A DNA stretch of 32,472 bases from Bacillota bacterium (lineage in GTDB: Bacteria > Bacillota > JAAYKD01), in contig JAAYKD010000107.1 in the NCBI GenBank assembly GCA_012522585.1, forward strand, positions 1 through 32,472. The letters are read 5' to 3'. A program made the translations under genes and the position numbers. Positions within the stretch are counted from its first letter, which is position 1; each line of letters starts with the position of its first letter. Of the stretch, positions 17,366-26,468 are shown piece by piece. A model generated the notes under the pieces. The model was not told where the DNA came from, searched no databases, and saw only the letters and a list, made by a program, of their open reading frames with translations.

Positions 17366-19456
17366 ATGGTACACGAAGTAGAACGTGAAATTGCCGGACG
17401 CAAACTGAGAATTGAAACCGGACGTTTAGCTAAACAGGCCAATGGTGCTGTTTTAGTGTCTTACGGCGAAACTGTAATTTTAGTTACAGCTTGCGCTTCA
17501 AAGGAATCGAGAGCCGGCATAGAGTTTTTTCCCTTAACCGTTGACTATGAAGAGCGTCTATACGCTGTTGGAAGAATCCCGGGTTCTTGGGGCAGAAGAG
17601 AAGGCAGAGCATCGGAAAAGGCTGTCTTATCAGCCAGAGTAACTGACCGCTCGATCAGACCTCTTTTCCCTTCCGGTTTTCGCAATGATGTGCAAGTGAT
17701 CATCACAGTTTTAAGTGTGGAGCAGGACAATGCTCCGGAAGTAGCAGCTATCATCGGTGCATCAACAGCACTTTCCATTTCCGGAATACCCTTTAACGGA
17801 CCGGTGGCCAGTGTTATGGTGGGATATGATGGAGAAAATTTAATTCTCAACCCAACCGAAGAACAGAGCGCTGAAAGTCTTCTGCACTTACAAGTTGCCG
17901 GAACTAAAGATGCAATTAACATGGTAGAAGCCGGAGCTAAAGAAGTTTCGGAAGAAATCGTCTTAAAAGCTTTAGAGTTCGGCCATGAAGCCATCAAGGG
18001 CATCATCGAAATGCAAGAGGAATTGATTGCCAAGGTGGAGATCAAAGAAGCTGAAATGATCGTTCATAGAGTTTCTGATCAGGTTTTGGAAGAAGTCAGA
18101 GCCAAAGCCTATGAAAGCTTGATCGAAATCAATGCAATTACCGAAAAACATGAAAAAGAAGCCGAAATTGATCGATTGAATAAGGAGATTGTCGAAGAAC
18201 TTTCGGAAGAATTCCCCGAAGAAGATGAAATCAACGAAGCTTTCTCTCAAATTTTAAGAGAAGTGGTCAGGGAATTGATTTTGCAAGGAGTCAGACCCGA
18301 TGGCCGCTCAGCTGAAGAGATCAGACCAATCTCCATTGAAACCAGTGTTTTAAATAGAACCCACGGCAGTGGTTTATTTACCCGTGGTCAGACTCAGGTT
18401 TTGAGTATTGCTACTTTGGGAGCCTTAGCTGATGTACAACAGCTTGATGGCTTGACAACTGAGGATAGCAAGCGCTTTATGCATCATTACAACTTCCCTC
18501 CCTTTAGCGTTGGCGAAACCAGACCACTTCGTGGACCCAGCCGTAGGGATATCGGGCATGGAGCCTTAGCTGAAAGAGCTTTAGAAGTCATGTTGCCCGA
18601 TGAAGATGAATTCCCCTACACTTTGCGTTTGGTTTCTGAAGTCTTGGAATCAAATGGTTCCAGTTCCATGGCCAGCATCTGTGGCAGCAGCTTAGCTTTG
18701 ATGGATGCAGGCGTGCCTATCAAAGAGCACGTAGCTGGTATTGCTATGGGGCTGATCAAAGAGGGGGATAGGTTGGCTATCCTGACGGATATTCAGGGTA
18801 TGGAAGACCATTTAGGCGATATGGATTTCAAAGTCGCAGGTTCTTCCAAGGGTATCAATGCTCTGCAAATGGATATTAAAGTGGCCGGTCTGGATATGAG
18901 CATTTTGAAAAAAGCCTTGGCACAAGCCAAAGCAGGAAGACTCTTTATCTTAAACAAGATGAATCAAGTCATCCCTCAAGCCAGAGAAGAATTGTCACCC
19001 TTTGCTCCTCGCATCATTATGATGAAAATTGATGTGGAGAAAATCAGAGACGTAATCGGACCCGGCGGTAAGGTCATCCAAAAAATCATCGCTGATACAG
19101 GTGTTAAGATTGACGTTGAACAGGACGGACGTATTTTCATTTTCGTTGCCGGAATGCAATATGAAAATGGAATGAAAGCCCTCAAGATGATCGAAGATAT
19201 TACAGCTGAAGTTGAAGTCGGCAAGACCTATTTGGGCACAGTCACCAGAGTTGAGAAATATGGAGCTTTTGTTGAAGTCCTCCCGGGCAAAGATGGCCTG
19301 GTCCATGTCTCCCAATTAGCCTTAGAACGAGTAGAGCATCCTCAAGATGTTGTTTCTGTAGGCGATGAGATCTTAGTCAAAGTTACTGAAATCGACCGTC
19401 AAGGCAGGGTCAACTTGTCCAGAAAAGAAGTTCTAAAGGCTGAAGCCGGAGTTTAA
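17366..19456 (+). CDS. pnp: Polyribonucleotide nucleotidyltransferase
   Basis: Two RNase PH domains, KH ([30 protein letters not shown]) and S1 ([29 protein letters not shown]). Confidence 0.98.
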   Translation: MVHEVEREIAGRKLRIETGRLAKQANGAVLVSYGETVILVTACASKESRAGIEFFPLTVDYEERLYAVGRIPGSWGRREGRASEKAVLSARVTDRSIRPLFPSGFRNDVQVIITVLSVEQDNAPEVAAIIGASTALSISGIPFNGPVASVMVGYDGENLILNPTEEQSAESLLHLQVAGTKDAINMVEAGAKEVSEEIVLKALEFGHEAIKGIIEMQEELIAKVEIKEAEMIVHRVSDQVLEEVRAKAYESLIEINAITEKHEKEAEIDRLNKEIVEELSEEFPEEDEINEAFSQILREVVRELILQGVRPDGRSAEEIRPISIETSVLNRTHGSGLFTRGQTQVLSIATLGALADVQQLDGLTTEDSKRFMHHYNFPPFSVGETRPLRGPSRRDIGHGALAERALEVMLPDEDEFPYTLRLVSEVLESNGSSSMASICGSSLALMDAGVPIKEHVAGIAMGLIKEGDRLAILTDIQGMEDHLGDMDFKVAGSSKGINALQMDIKVAGLDMSILKKALAQAKAGRLFILNKMNQVIPQAREELSPFAPRIIMMKIDVEKIRDVIGPGGKVIQKIIADTGVKIDVEQDGRIFIFVAGMQYENGMKALKMIEDITAEVEVGKTYLGTVTRVEKYGAFVEVLPGKDGLVHVSQLALERVEHPQDVVSVGDEILVKVTEIDRQGRVNLSRKEVLKAEAGV

Positions 19457-19489
19457 ATTTAATCAACTTATAATTCCTTTGAGAATGGG

Positions 19490-19951
19490 GTGAGTCGCTT
19501 GCGAGGTTTTGCCTGGTTGGAAAAATATAAAAGTTTGAACCGACCACTTCCGCAAAGGAAAACTAAAGGGAGTGCAGGCTACGATTTAGCAGCCTTAGAG
19601 GCAGTCAGAATCGAGGCTGAATCATCCTTACTCATCGAAACAGGTCTGAAAGCCTATATGCAGGCAGATGAGGTATTGCTGCTTTTTATTCGCAGCAGTA
19701 TAGCTATCAAGAAAAACCTGCGTTTAGTCAATGGAGTAGGGGTTATTGACAGTGATTATTACAATAATCCCCAAAACGAAGGCCAGATTCTGATTGCTTT
19801 AGAGAATTTGAATCCCTATCCCATAGAGATTCAAGCCAATGAGTTGCTTGCTCAAGGCATTTTCACAAAATTCCTCTTAACTCAAGAGGATAGAAGCGAA
19901 GGTTTAAGAATCGGTGGCATAGGTTCCACTGATTCTCAAAAAGAGAAATAA
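19490..19951 (+). CDS. dut: dUTP diphosphatase
   Basis: GSAGYDLAALEAV, RSSIAIKKNLRLVNGVGVIDSDYYNNPQNEG, RIGGIGSTD; GTG start. Confidence 0.88.
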   Translation: MSRLRGFAWLEKYKSLNRPLPQRKTKGSAGYDLAALEAVRIEAESSLLIETGLKAYMQADEVLLLFIRSSIAIKKNLRLVNGVGVIDSDYYNNPQNEGQILIALENLNPYPIEIQANELLAQGIFTKFLLTQEDRSEGLRIGGIGSTDSQKEK

Positions 19952-19962
19952 TACTTTTTAGA

Positions 19963-19999
19963 CGAAAGTCGGTATAGTATCAGGCTATGCCGACTTTCG
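19963..19999. terminator. Long inverted repeat downstream of dut
   Basis: CGAAAGTCGGTATAG-tatcagg-CTATGCCGACTTTCG, 15-bp stem with one wobble; weak U-tracts. Confidence 0.45.
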
Positions 20000-20539
20000 C
20001 CATTTTCCGGGCTTGTTTGGATTGTTCCAGTGCCTGTTCAAAGTCAAATGCACCGATTTCGATAGCCCTCCACCTTTTACTTATTTTTAGTAAAGTCATA
20101 GTTCTCGAAAATTATCCATATTTGATTCTCTCTCTTAAATTGGACATCCATACAGTTCCTACAGTACCAAAGGAATCTTCGCTGAATAGTTCGCCCAAAT
20201 TGCCTTTGTATGAGCCTGCGTTAAAGGAATGTTCGAATTTTTGGTGGTTCGCCTTTTTGTAGGAAGCGTCCCTTGTTTGAATATAGTGTGCTACTTCAGG
20301 ATTAGCAGAGTTGTAGACTTCAATTTGTGTTCCGTCAGACGAAACCTGAACAACCGCAACATCCTCTGTTCCCTGAGAGTTAGTTGTGCCGATTGCCTCC
20401 TTTAGGTTAAATGAAAACCGAACTTCATTTTTCTCTAAATCAAAGCCAAACAAGCCGAACTCCGCTTGAAAAACGAGGAATTTCTCATCTTAAGGGTCCA
20501 GTAGCTTTCGGTAGAAAAGTGTATTCTGCCTCGAGAGTA

Positions 20540-20568
20540 TTGTCAAAATAAAGGCCATATGTTACTAT
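20540..20568 (+). promoter_or_regulatory. SigA-type promoter of the STAS-like/wHTH gene (TTGTCA-17-TACTAT)
   Basis: TTGTCA 20540-20545, 17-bp spacer, TACTAT 20563-20568. Confidence 0.6.
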
Positions 20569-20593
20569 GTAATCAGTTACATTGAATTCAATG
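20568..20593. promoter_or_regulatory. Two adjacent palindromes at the TSS region: TGTAA-tcag-TTACA and CATTGAATTCAATG (candidate operator)
   Basis: 20568-20581 and 20580-20593; the second is a perfect 14-bp palindrome. Confidence 0.4.
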
Positions 20594-20614
20594 AAGGCGA
20601 AGGGAGGGTGAGTT

Positions 20615-21169
20615 GTGACTACCAAAAGATTCAATATGGCTGAAGAGCACGAGCTATTGATCACCCGGCAACTAGGAAAAAAAATGAAAGATCAATTGGT
20701 CTCAAAATTTACCGATAATTCACAGATTGAGATCATATATTTAGATTTTTCCAATATCATTGTCTTAGATTTTTCTTGGGCAGATGAATTTGTGGCCAAA
20801 CTGGCCGTTGAGCTTAATGCTAACCTTCATGGTGAGAAAGCTCTGGTCGTGGCCAATTGTACCGACGACCAATTCGAGAACATCAATGCTGCGCTTTTAC
20901 AAAGAGCGTTGACTTTGACTGCCGAACAAGAGGGCAAATCTTTTTTCATCGGTGATTTAAAAGAACCTCTTTTAGAGACCTTGACCTGGGTCGGAGAAAA
21001 TAGCCAAGTTACTGCTCGCGATTTAGCCAATCATTTTGGTTTAGCAATTAATACAGCCAGCAATCGTTTGAGTGAATTAGCTAAAAGACGTTTGCTCTTC
21101 AGAGGCGAGACCATCATGGAGAGCGGGGGTAAACAATTCTCTTATTTTCCTATTCGTACTTCTAATTAA
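20615..21169 (+). CDS. STAS-like (DUF4325-type) domain protein with C-terminal winged helix-turn-helix
   Basis: IIYLDFSNIIVLDFSWADEFVAKLAVEL resembles STAS-like; VTARDLANHFGLAINTASNRLSELAKRRLLFRGE resembles a wHTH. Confidence 0.6.
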   Translation: MTTKRFNMAEEHELLITRQLGKKMKDQLVSKFTDNSQIEIIYLDFSNIIVLDFSWADEFVAKLAVELNANLHGEKALVVANCTDDQFENINAALLQRALTLTAEQEGKSFFIGDLKEPLLETLTWVGENSQVTARDLANHFGLAINTASNRLSELAKRRLLFRGETIMESGGKQFSYFPIRTSN

Positions 21170-21207
21170 ATTTTAAATCGACTTAAATAAAGAAAGGGTG
21201 TCTTTTC

Positions 21208-22236
21208 GTGGCAACAAAAGATAAGCAAAAAGCATTGGATGTGGCTTTGGCCAGTATTGAAAAGCAATTCGGAAAAGGTTCTATTATGCGGATGGGGGAG
21301 GCCCAAGCAAGACTCAACATTGGTATTATTCCTACAGGCTCCCTGGCCCTGGATATCGCTCTTGGAGTAGGTGGAGTGCCCAGAGGTCGAGTGATCGAGA
21401 TTTACGGACCAGAATCTTCAGGAAAAACAACTTTGGCCCTGCATATTCTAGCTGAAGCACAAAAGCTTGGGGGAACGGCAGCATTTATCGATGCTGAACA
21501 CGCACTGGATCCTGTTTACGCCGAGAACTTAGGGGTAGATGTAGACAATCTGATCATCTCTCAGCCTGATACAGGTGAACAGGCTTTGGAGATTACCGAA
21601 GCTTTGGTCAGAAGTGGAGCTGTCGATGTTGTTGTTGTGGACTCCGTGGCCGCCTTAGTTCCCAGAGCCGAAATTGACGGTGAAATGGGAGATTCCTTTA
21701 TGGGCTTACAGGCTCGGCTGATGTCTCAGGCTTTAAGAAAATTAGCCGGGGCTATTTCCAAATCCAATACAGCGGTTATTTTCATCAACCAAATCAGAGA
21801 GAAAATTGGTATTATGTTTGGTAATCCCGAAACGACTACCGGAGGCCGTGCTCTCAAGTTTTATTCCAGCGTGCGTTTAGATATACGCAGAATCGAAAGC
21901 TTAAAACAAGGGTCTGAAATTGTCGGCAACAGAACCAGAGTCAGAGTGGTCAAGAACAAAGTTGCCCCTCCTTTTAAACAAGCAGAATTCGACATCATGT
22001 ATGGCCAAGGCATATCCAGGGAAGGCTCGGTTTTGGATATGGGCGTTGAGCTAGAAATAGTCAATAAAAGCGGAGCTTGGTTTTCTTATGACGGTGAGCG
22101 CTTAGGTCAAGGTCGAGAAAATGTTAAAAACTTTTTGAGAGATCATCCTGACTTGCTTGCCGAGATAGAGGAAAAAGTCAGAGATTTTTACAATCCTAAG
22201 GAAGTCGAGGTCGAAGAAACAGAGGAAGAAAAATAA
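21208..22236 (+). CDS. recA: Recombinase RecA
   Basis: [74 protein letters not shown]. Confidence 0.98.
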   Translation: MATKDKQKALDVALASIEKQFGKGSIMRMGEAQARLNIGIIPTGSLALDIALGVGGVPRGRVIEIYGPESSGKTTLALHILAEAQKLGGTAAFIDAEHALDPVYAENLGVDVDNLIISQPDTGEQALEITEALVRSGAVDVVVVDSVAALVPRAEIDGEMGDSFMGLQARLMSQALRKLAGAISKSNTAVIFINQIREKIGIMFGNPETTTGGRALKFYSSVRLDIRRIESLKQGSEIVGNRTRVRVVKNKVAPPFKQAEFDIMYGQGISREGSVLDMGVELEIVNKSGAWFSYDGERLGQGRENVKNFLRDHPDLLAEIEEKVRDFYNPKEVEVEETEEEK

Positions 22237-22695
22237 ATGCAGGATGAAGAGCAAAAATGTTTGAATAGGGCAGTTTCACTTTTAAGCAGAGTTTCCTATT
22301 CAAAGAAAAGACTGAATGATAAATTGAGAGGGAAATTTGCTCAATCTACAATCGATGCAACCATCAAAGAGCTGGAGGAGCTGGGCCTCTATTCAGAAAC
22401 TAAGGAAATAGGAGTTTGGCTCAGATACTATCAAGGTGGTAAAAAAAGCAGAAGAGAGATAGAATATGCCCTCTTGCAAAAGGGTTTTCCCAAAAGTTTG
22501 ATTTTAGAGCAGCTGGAAAGCTTGGATGAGCAAAGAGATGAAGAAGTTTTAAAAATCCTGGTCGAACAATTAAAAAACAGAAATAACTTGAACGATGAGA
22601 AAATATTTATGCGACTTTTACGCAAAGGCTTTGCCTCCAATTCGATCAAGAAAATCATCAGAGAACTTTCCTCAGAGGACAGTGAATTATACTAA
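22237..22695 (+). CDS. recX: Regulatory protein RecX
   Basis: AVSLLSRVSYSKKRLNDKLRGKFAQSTIDATIKELEELGLYSE; immediately follows recA stop codon. Confidence 0.88.
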   Translation: MQDEEQKCLNRAVSLLSRVSYSKKRLNDKLRGKFAQSTIDATIKELEELGLYSETKEIGVWLRYYQGGKKSRREIEYALLQKGFPKSLILEQLESLDEQRDEEVLKILVEQLKNRNNLNDEKIFMRLLRKGFASNSIKKIIRELSSEDSELY

Positions 22696-22928
22696 AAAAA
22701 TTAGGGCTCCAAAATTATTTTGTCAGTAACGGTGAAAAGCAAAGCTCATCTTGACGAAAAAGCAGAAAAAGGTTAGAATGGGAAGACAAATGTACATTCA
22801 TATTCGTTTTATATTCATCGAGTTGGTAAAAAACTTGCTTTTTATAATAGGCTATTTTGTCTTTTACAAACGAAATATACTGTTCATTGACAATTTAATT
22901 AGCGGAGGTGTAGATTATACAACATTTA

Positions 22929-24470
22929 GTGAAATATGTAATCGGAATCATAGTCTTGTTAGTTGTACTCCTGATCGGCTGGTTTATCGGTAAAAGTTAC
23001 CGTTTTAAAAGAGATGAAGCTGAATTGGGTTCAGCCAAAGAACAAGCTAAAAGCATCCTAGAAAAAGCTTTAAAAGACGCAGAAATTCAAAAGAAAGAAG
23101 CCTTGTTTGAAGCTAAAGAAGAAGTTCATAGGTTGCGTTCCGAATTGGAAAAAGAAATTAAAGATAGACGTAACGAATTACAACGTCAAGAAAGAAGAAC
23201 TATTCAAAAGGAAGAGTCTTTGGATAAAAGGCTTGAGGGAATAGAAAGACAAGAAGAAAAACTGCAAACGAAAGAACAGGAAATCGATCGAGTTCGAGAA
23301 CAAGCTGATGAAATATATCAAAAGCATTATACCGAATTGGAAAAAATTTCCGCTATGACCCAAGACGAAGCAAGAAGTCATCTTTTGCGCTTGGCTGAAG
23401 AAACAATTCAAACCGATTTGGCTTTGATGATTCGCAATGCCGAAATAGAAGCAAAAGAAAAATCTGAGCGCAAAGCCAGGGAAATAATTGGCTTAGCCAT
23501 TCAAAGATGTGCCGCCGATCACGTGGCAGAAACTACTGTTTCTGTGGTGGAATTGCCCAATGATGATATGAAAGGCAGAATCATCGGCAGAGAAGGACGC
23601 AATATCCGCACATTAGAAACTCTAACCGGTTTAGATCTGATTATAGACGATACCCCGGAAGCAGTTATTTTATCCGGCTTTGATCCGGTTCGTCGTGAAA
23701 TCGGCCGGGTCGCACTGACCAGGCTGGTTCAAGACGGTCGTATCCATCCGGCTCGCATCGAAGAAGTAGTTGAGCGAGCAATGCGAGAAGTCGATCAGCG
23801 CATCGAAGAAGAAGGAGAAACCGCCACTTACGAAGTAGGTGTGAACGGACTCCATCCTGAGATTATCAAATTGTTAGGACGCCTGCATTTTAGAACAAGC
23901 TATGGGCAAAATGCTCTGAAACACTCAAAAGAGGTAGCTTATTTAGCAGCCATGATGGCGGCTGAAATTGGGGCTGACGAAACCATGGCCAAAAGAGCCG
24001 GTTTGCTCCACGATTTGGGCAAGGCAGTCGATCATGAAATCGAGGGTTCTCATGTTTCCATCGGGGTTGAATTGGCCCGCAAATTTGGTGAAGGACCCGA
24101 AGTTCTTCATGCTATTGAGGCCCACCACGGTGACGTAGAGACCAAGACCGTAATCGCTTCATTGGTCCAGGCTGCTGATGCCATATCTGCTGCCAGACCC
24201 GGTGCCAGAAGGGAAACTCTGGAAACCTATATCAAGCGTTTGCGTAAACTGGAAGAAATTGCCACAGAATTTGAAGGCGTTGAACAAGCTTATGCTATTC
24301 AAGCCGGACGTGAAATCAGAATCATGGTCAAACCTGATAAGGTTGATGATATTATGGCATATAAGCTGGCCCGAGATATTGTCAAGAATATTGAAGACAA
24401 TTTAAACTATCCCGGTCAGATTAAAGTTACTGTAATCAGAGAGACTAGAGCTATAGATTACGCCAAATAA
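22929..24470 (+). CDS. rny: Ribonuclease Y
   Basis: N-terminal TM, coiled coil, KH ([40 protein letters not shown]), HD ([14 protein letters not shown]); start uncertain, see findings. Confidence 0.97.
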   Translation: MKYVIGIIVLLVVLLIGWFIGKSYRFKRDEAELGSAKEQAKSILEKALKDAEIQKKEALFEAKEEVHRLRSELEKEIKDRRNELQRQERRTIQKEESLDKRLEGIERQEEKLQTKEQEIDRVREQADEIYQKHYTELEKISAMTQDEARSHLLRLAEETIQTDLALMIRNAEIEAKEKSERKAREIIGLAIQRCAADHVAETTVSVVELPNDDMKGRIIGREGRNIRTLETLTGLDLIIDDTPEAVILSGFDPVRREIGRVALTRLVQDGRIHPARIEEVVERAMREVDQRIEEEGETATYEVGVNGLHPEIIKLLGRLHFRTSYGQNALKHSKEVAYLAAMMAAEIGADETMAKRAGLLHDLGKAVDHEIEGSHVSIGVELARKFGEGPEVLHAIEAHHGDVETKTVIASLVQAADAISAARPGARRETLETYIKRLRKLEEIATEFEGVEQAYAIQAGREIRIMVKPDKVDDIMAYKLARDIVKNIEDNLNYPGQIKVTVIRETRAIDYAK

Positions 24471-24477
24471 GATTCAA

Positions 24478-24511
24478 GCAGTGTGAATTATCCAATTCAC
24501 ACTGCTTTTTT
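24478..24511 (+). terminator. Intrinsic terminator after rny
   Basis: GCAGTGTGAATT-atcc-AATTCACACTGC followed by TTTTTT. Confidence 0.93.
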
Positions 24512-24567
24512 CATTAAATAGAGGATTTTTAAATTTCAAGAATGAATTATAAATAGAGGTGTTTTTT

Positions 24568-25155
24568 ATGCTCGATTATTTTAATTATTACGATTTTTAT
24601 GACGGTACTCTGTACCTTGAATCTTTTTTGATTTTATTTGCCAATATCTATAGAGTTAATTTCGATAAGGAAGAAAAAGCATTAACAATAACATTCATTT
24701 CTACCAAGACCGATACTCAGAGAAAGGATGATGAATTATTAGAAAAGATCCATAGGGCTCTCTCAATTTTTCGTAAAGTCAATGAAACTCAATCCAGAAT
24801 ATTTCAACTCGATTTAAAATCAGATGCCTATGTCAACAGATTAGTCTACAAAAGGGATATTGAATCTTTAACCCCGGCAGAAGTAAAGTGTATAGCAGAT
24901 TTATTTGAACAATTTTTACCCTTAGAAATCTTTTTCGACCAGATCAATCAACATAGTCTTTTAGCTTATACCTCCCATGATGAGATTTTTTATCGCCATG
25001 ATAATTTTGAATTTCTGAATAATTACAAATCCATGAAGATGTCTCGCTCCTCAGCCGGTGTCAGAATGGATAAGCTCATCAAGGAAATTGTCAGTGCTTT
25101 AAACGAAGAAGAATCATCCTGGGAACAGGATTTGAACATCGAAGGAGAGATTTAG
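24568..25155 (+). CDS. Hypothetical protein, no recognised family
   Basis: 195-aa ORF with RBS AGAGGTG and ATG at 24568; overlaps start of ymdB by 1 nt. Confidence 0.75.
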   Translation: MLDYFNYYDFYDGTLYLESFLILFANIYRVNFDKEEKALTITFISTKTDTQRKDDELLEKIHRALSIFRKVNETQSRIFQLDLKSDAYVNRLVYKRDIESLTPAEVKCIADLFEQFLPLEIFFDQINQHSLLAYTSHDEIFYRHDNFEFLNNYKSMKMSRSSAGVRMDKLIKEIVSALNEEESSWEQDLNIEGEI

Positions 25156-25937
25156 TGAGATTTCTAGCAATAGGAGATGTGGTTGGCGACGTTGGTTGTC
25201 GCATGATAGAAAATCACTTATCTTCTTTAATCCGATTTTATGGGGTTGACCAAGTTGTGGTCAATGGAGAAAACGCTTTTAAAGGCCGGGGCTTGAACAG
25301 AAAAACCGTCGAACTTCTTTTTGCCTCGGGCGCCAATGTAATAACTTCCGGCAATCATATCTGGGATCATCGAGAAATCTTCGATTTTATCGATAAGGAT
25401 GACAGAATCCTCAGACCGGCCAATTATCCAGCTGAGACTCCGGGGTTGGGCTGGAACAAATTTTGGGCCGGAAGTACAGGTATACCCTATGTGGTCATCA
25501 ACCTCTTGGGTCGGGTATTTCTTTCCGAAGTCGATTGTCCTTTCCATGCTGCCGATAGAATACTAGAGAGTATAAGCAAAGATGTAAAAATTATCCTCGT
25601 CGATTTTCATGCTGAAGCAACGAGTGAAAAGTTCGCTTTAGCTCATTATTTAAAATCTAGAGTCAGTGCTATTTTCGGAACACACACCCATGTTCAGACA
25701 TCCGATGAACAGATCTTGGCAGGGCATACAGGTTATATTACCGATTTAGGCATGACCGGTCCCCATGATTCTATCTTGGGTGTAGATTCAGAAGCTGTAA
25801 TTTATAAATTTAAGACACAATTGCCGGTTCGTTTTAAAAGTGCTGAGGGCGCCGGTCGCTTGGATGGCATTTTTCTGGAAATTGATGAGAAGACCGGCAA
25901 AACCAATACTATTGAGCGCATACAAGTCTTTGAATAG
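25155..25937 (+). CDS. ymdB: YmdB-family metallophosphoesterase
   Basis: MRFLAIGDVVGDVGCRMI, VVNGENAFKGRGLNRKT, ITSGNHIWDHREI, VDFHAEATSEK, FGTHTHVQTSDEQIL. Confidence 0.95.
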   Translation: MRFLAIGDVVGDVGCRMIENHLSSLIRFYGVDQVVVNGENAFKGRGLNRKTVELLFASGANVITSGNHIWDHREIFDFIDKDDRILRPANYPAETPGLGWNKFWAGSTGIPYVVINLLGRVFLSEVDCPFHAADRILESISKDVKIILVDFHAEATSEKFALAHYLKSRVSAIFGTHTHVQTSDEQILAGHTGYITDLGMTGPHDSILGVDSEAVIYKFKTQLPVRFKSAEGAGRLDGIFLEIDEKTGKTNTIERIQVFE

Positions 25938-25966
25938 TCAATGATTATATTTAAGGGGAGATCTTA

Positions 25967-26230
25967 ATGGAAATTCTAAAAGTCTCAGCAAAATCCAATC
26001 CTAATGCTGTAGCAGGAGCTCTGGCCGCCACAATTCGTGAAAAAGGAGCTGCTGAAATGCAGGCCATCGGAGCAGGGGCTTTAAACCAAGCCGTCAAAGC
26101 CATTGCCATAGCTCGAGGTTTTGTAGCTCCTATTGGTTTGAACTTAGTCTGTATACCTGCTTTTACCGATATAGAAGTTGCAGGTGTGACTAAAACAGCA
26201 ATTAAACTAATCGTCTTAACATCTTTATAA
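25967..26230 (+). CDS. spoVS: Stage V sporulation protein S (SpoVS/Alba-like)
   Basis: MEILKVSAKSNPNAVAGALAATIREKGAAEMQAIGAGALNQAVKAIAIARGFVAP. Confidence 0.96.
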   Translation: MEILKVSAKSNPNAVAGALAATIREKGAAEMQAIGAGALNQAVKAIAIARGFVAPIGLNLVCIPAFTDIEVAGVTKTAIKLIVLTSL

Positions 26231-26256
26231 TAGTAAATAAAATTCGCAAATTTAAT

Positions 26257-26313
26257 AAGGGTCCACTTTCTTGGTCTAAGCCAATTGCTTGGAATGAGCC
26301 AAAGTGGACCCTT
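26257..26313. repeat. 13-bp inverted repeat AAGGGTCCACTTT ... AAAGTGGACCCTT with 31-nt loop
   Basis: Arms 26257-26269 and 26301-26313 are exact reverse complements. Confidence 0.85.
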
Positions 26314-26325
26314 GGGCTAGGCCAA
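26271..26325. promoter_or_regulatory. Three tandem TTGG-N5-GCCAA palindromic sites (candidate operator array)
   Basis: TTGGTCTAAGCCAA 26271-26284; TTGGAATGAGCCAA 26289-26302; TTGGGCTAGGCCAA 26312-26325. Confidence 0.5.
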
Positions 26326-26376
26326 TTTTACTTGAAGTCAGAAATAGACACAATGATTTTATGAAAATCAAAGGAA

Positions 26377-26406
26377 TTGCAGGGGCAAAAAGAGAATATT
26401 TAAGAT
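26377..26406 (+). promoter_or_regulatory. Possible SigA promoter for the GntR gene (TTGCAG-18-TAAGAT)
   Basis: TTGCAG 26377-26382, 18-bp spacer, TAAGAT 26401-26406. Confidence 0.4.
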
Positions 26407-26468
26407 GTAACGTGTAATTCACTCTAAGAAATTCATGCGTTTTAAAAAATTGGCTTAAGGAGGAAAAT

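Larger units (their letters stand above)
20112..20596 (-). pseudogene. Remnant of a minus-strand gene of unknown family, apparently frameshifted near 20486-20497
   Basis: ORF 20112-20453 continues upstream in frame as DEKFLVFQAEFGL; a second frame reads FIEFNVTDYIVTYGLYFDNTLEAEYTFLPKATGPL; a 1-nt shift joins them. Confidence 0.45.

Noticed and set aside
17545-18045. 166-aa minus-strand ORF inside pnp (and similar antisense ORFs such as 4309-4716, 7676-7987 and 10954-11262)
   Set aside because: Antisense to strongly conserved genes, Ser/Leu/Ile-rich translations typical of shadow ORFs, no recognisable domain or RBS.
19987-20262. 91-aa plus-strand ORF after dut
   Set aside because: Antisense to the better-supported minus-strand remnant; no RBS and no protein-family resemblance.
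22751-22993. 80-aa plus-strand ORF with hydrophobic segment before rny
   Set aside because: Overlaps the rny start out of frame and lacks an RBS; the hydrophobic stretch is explained by AT-rich intergenic sequence.
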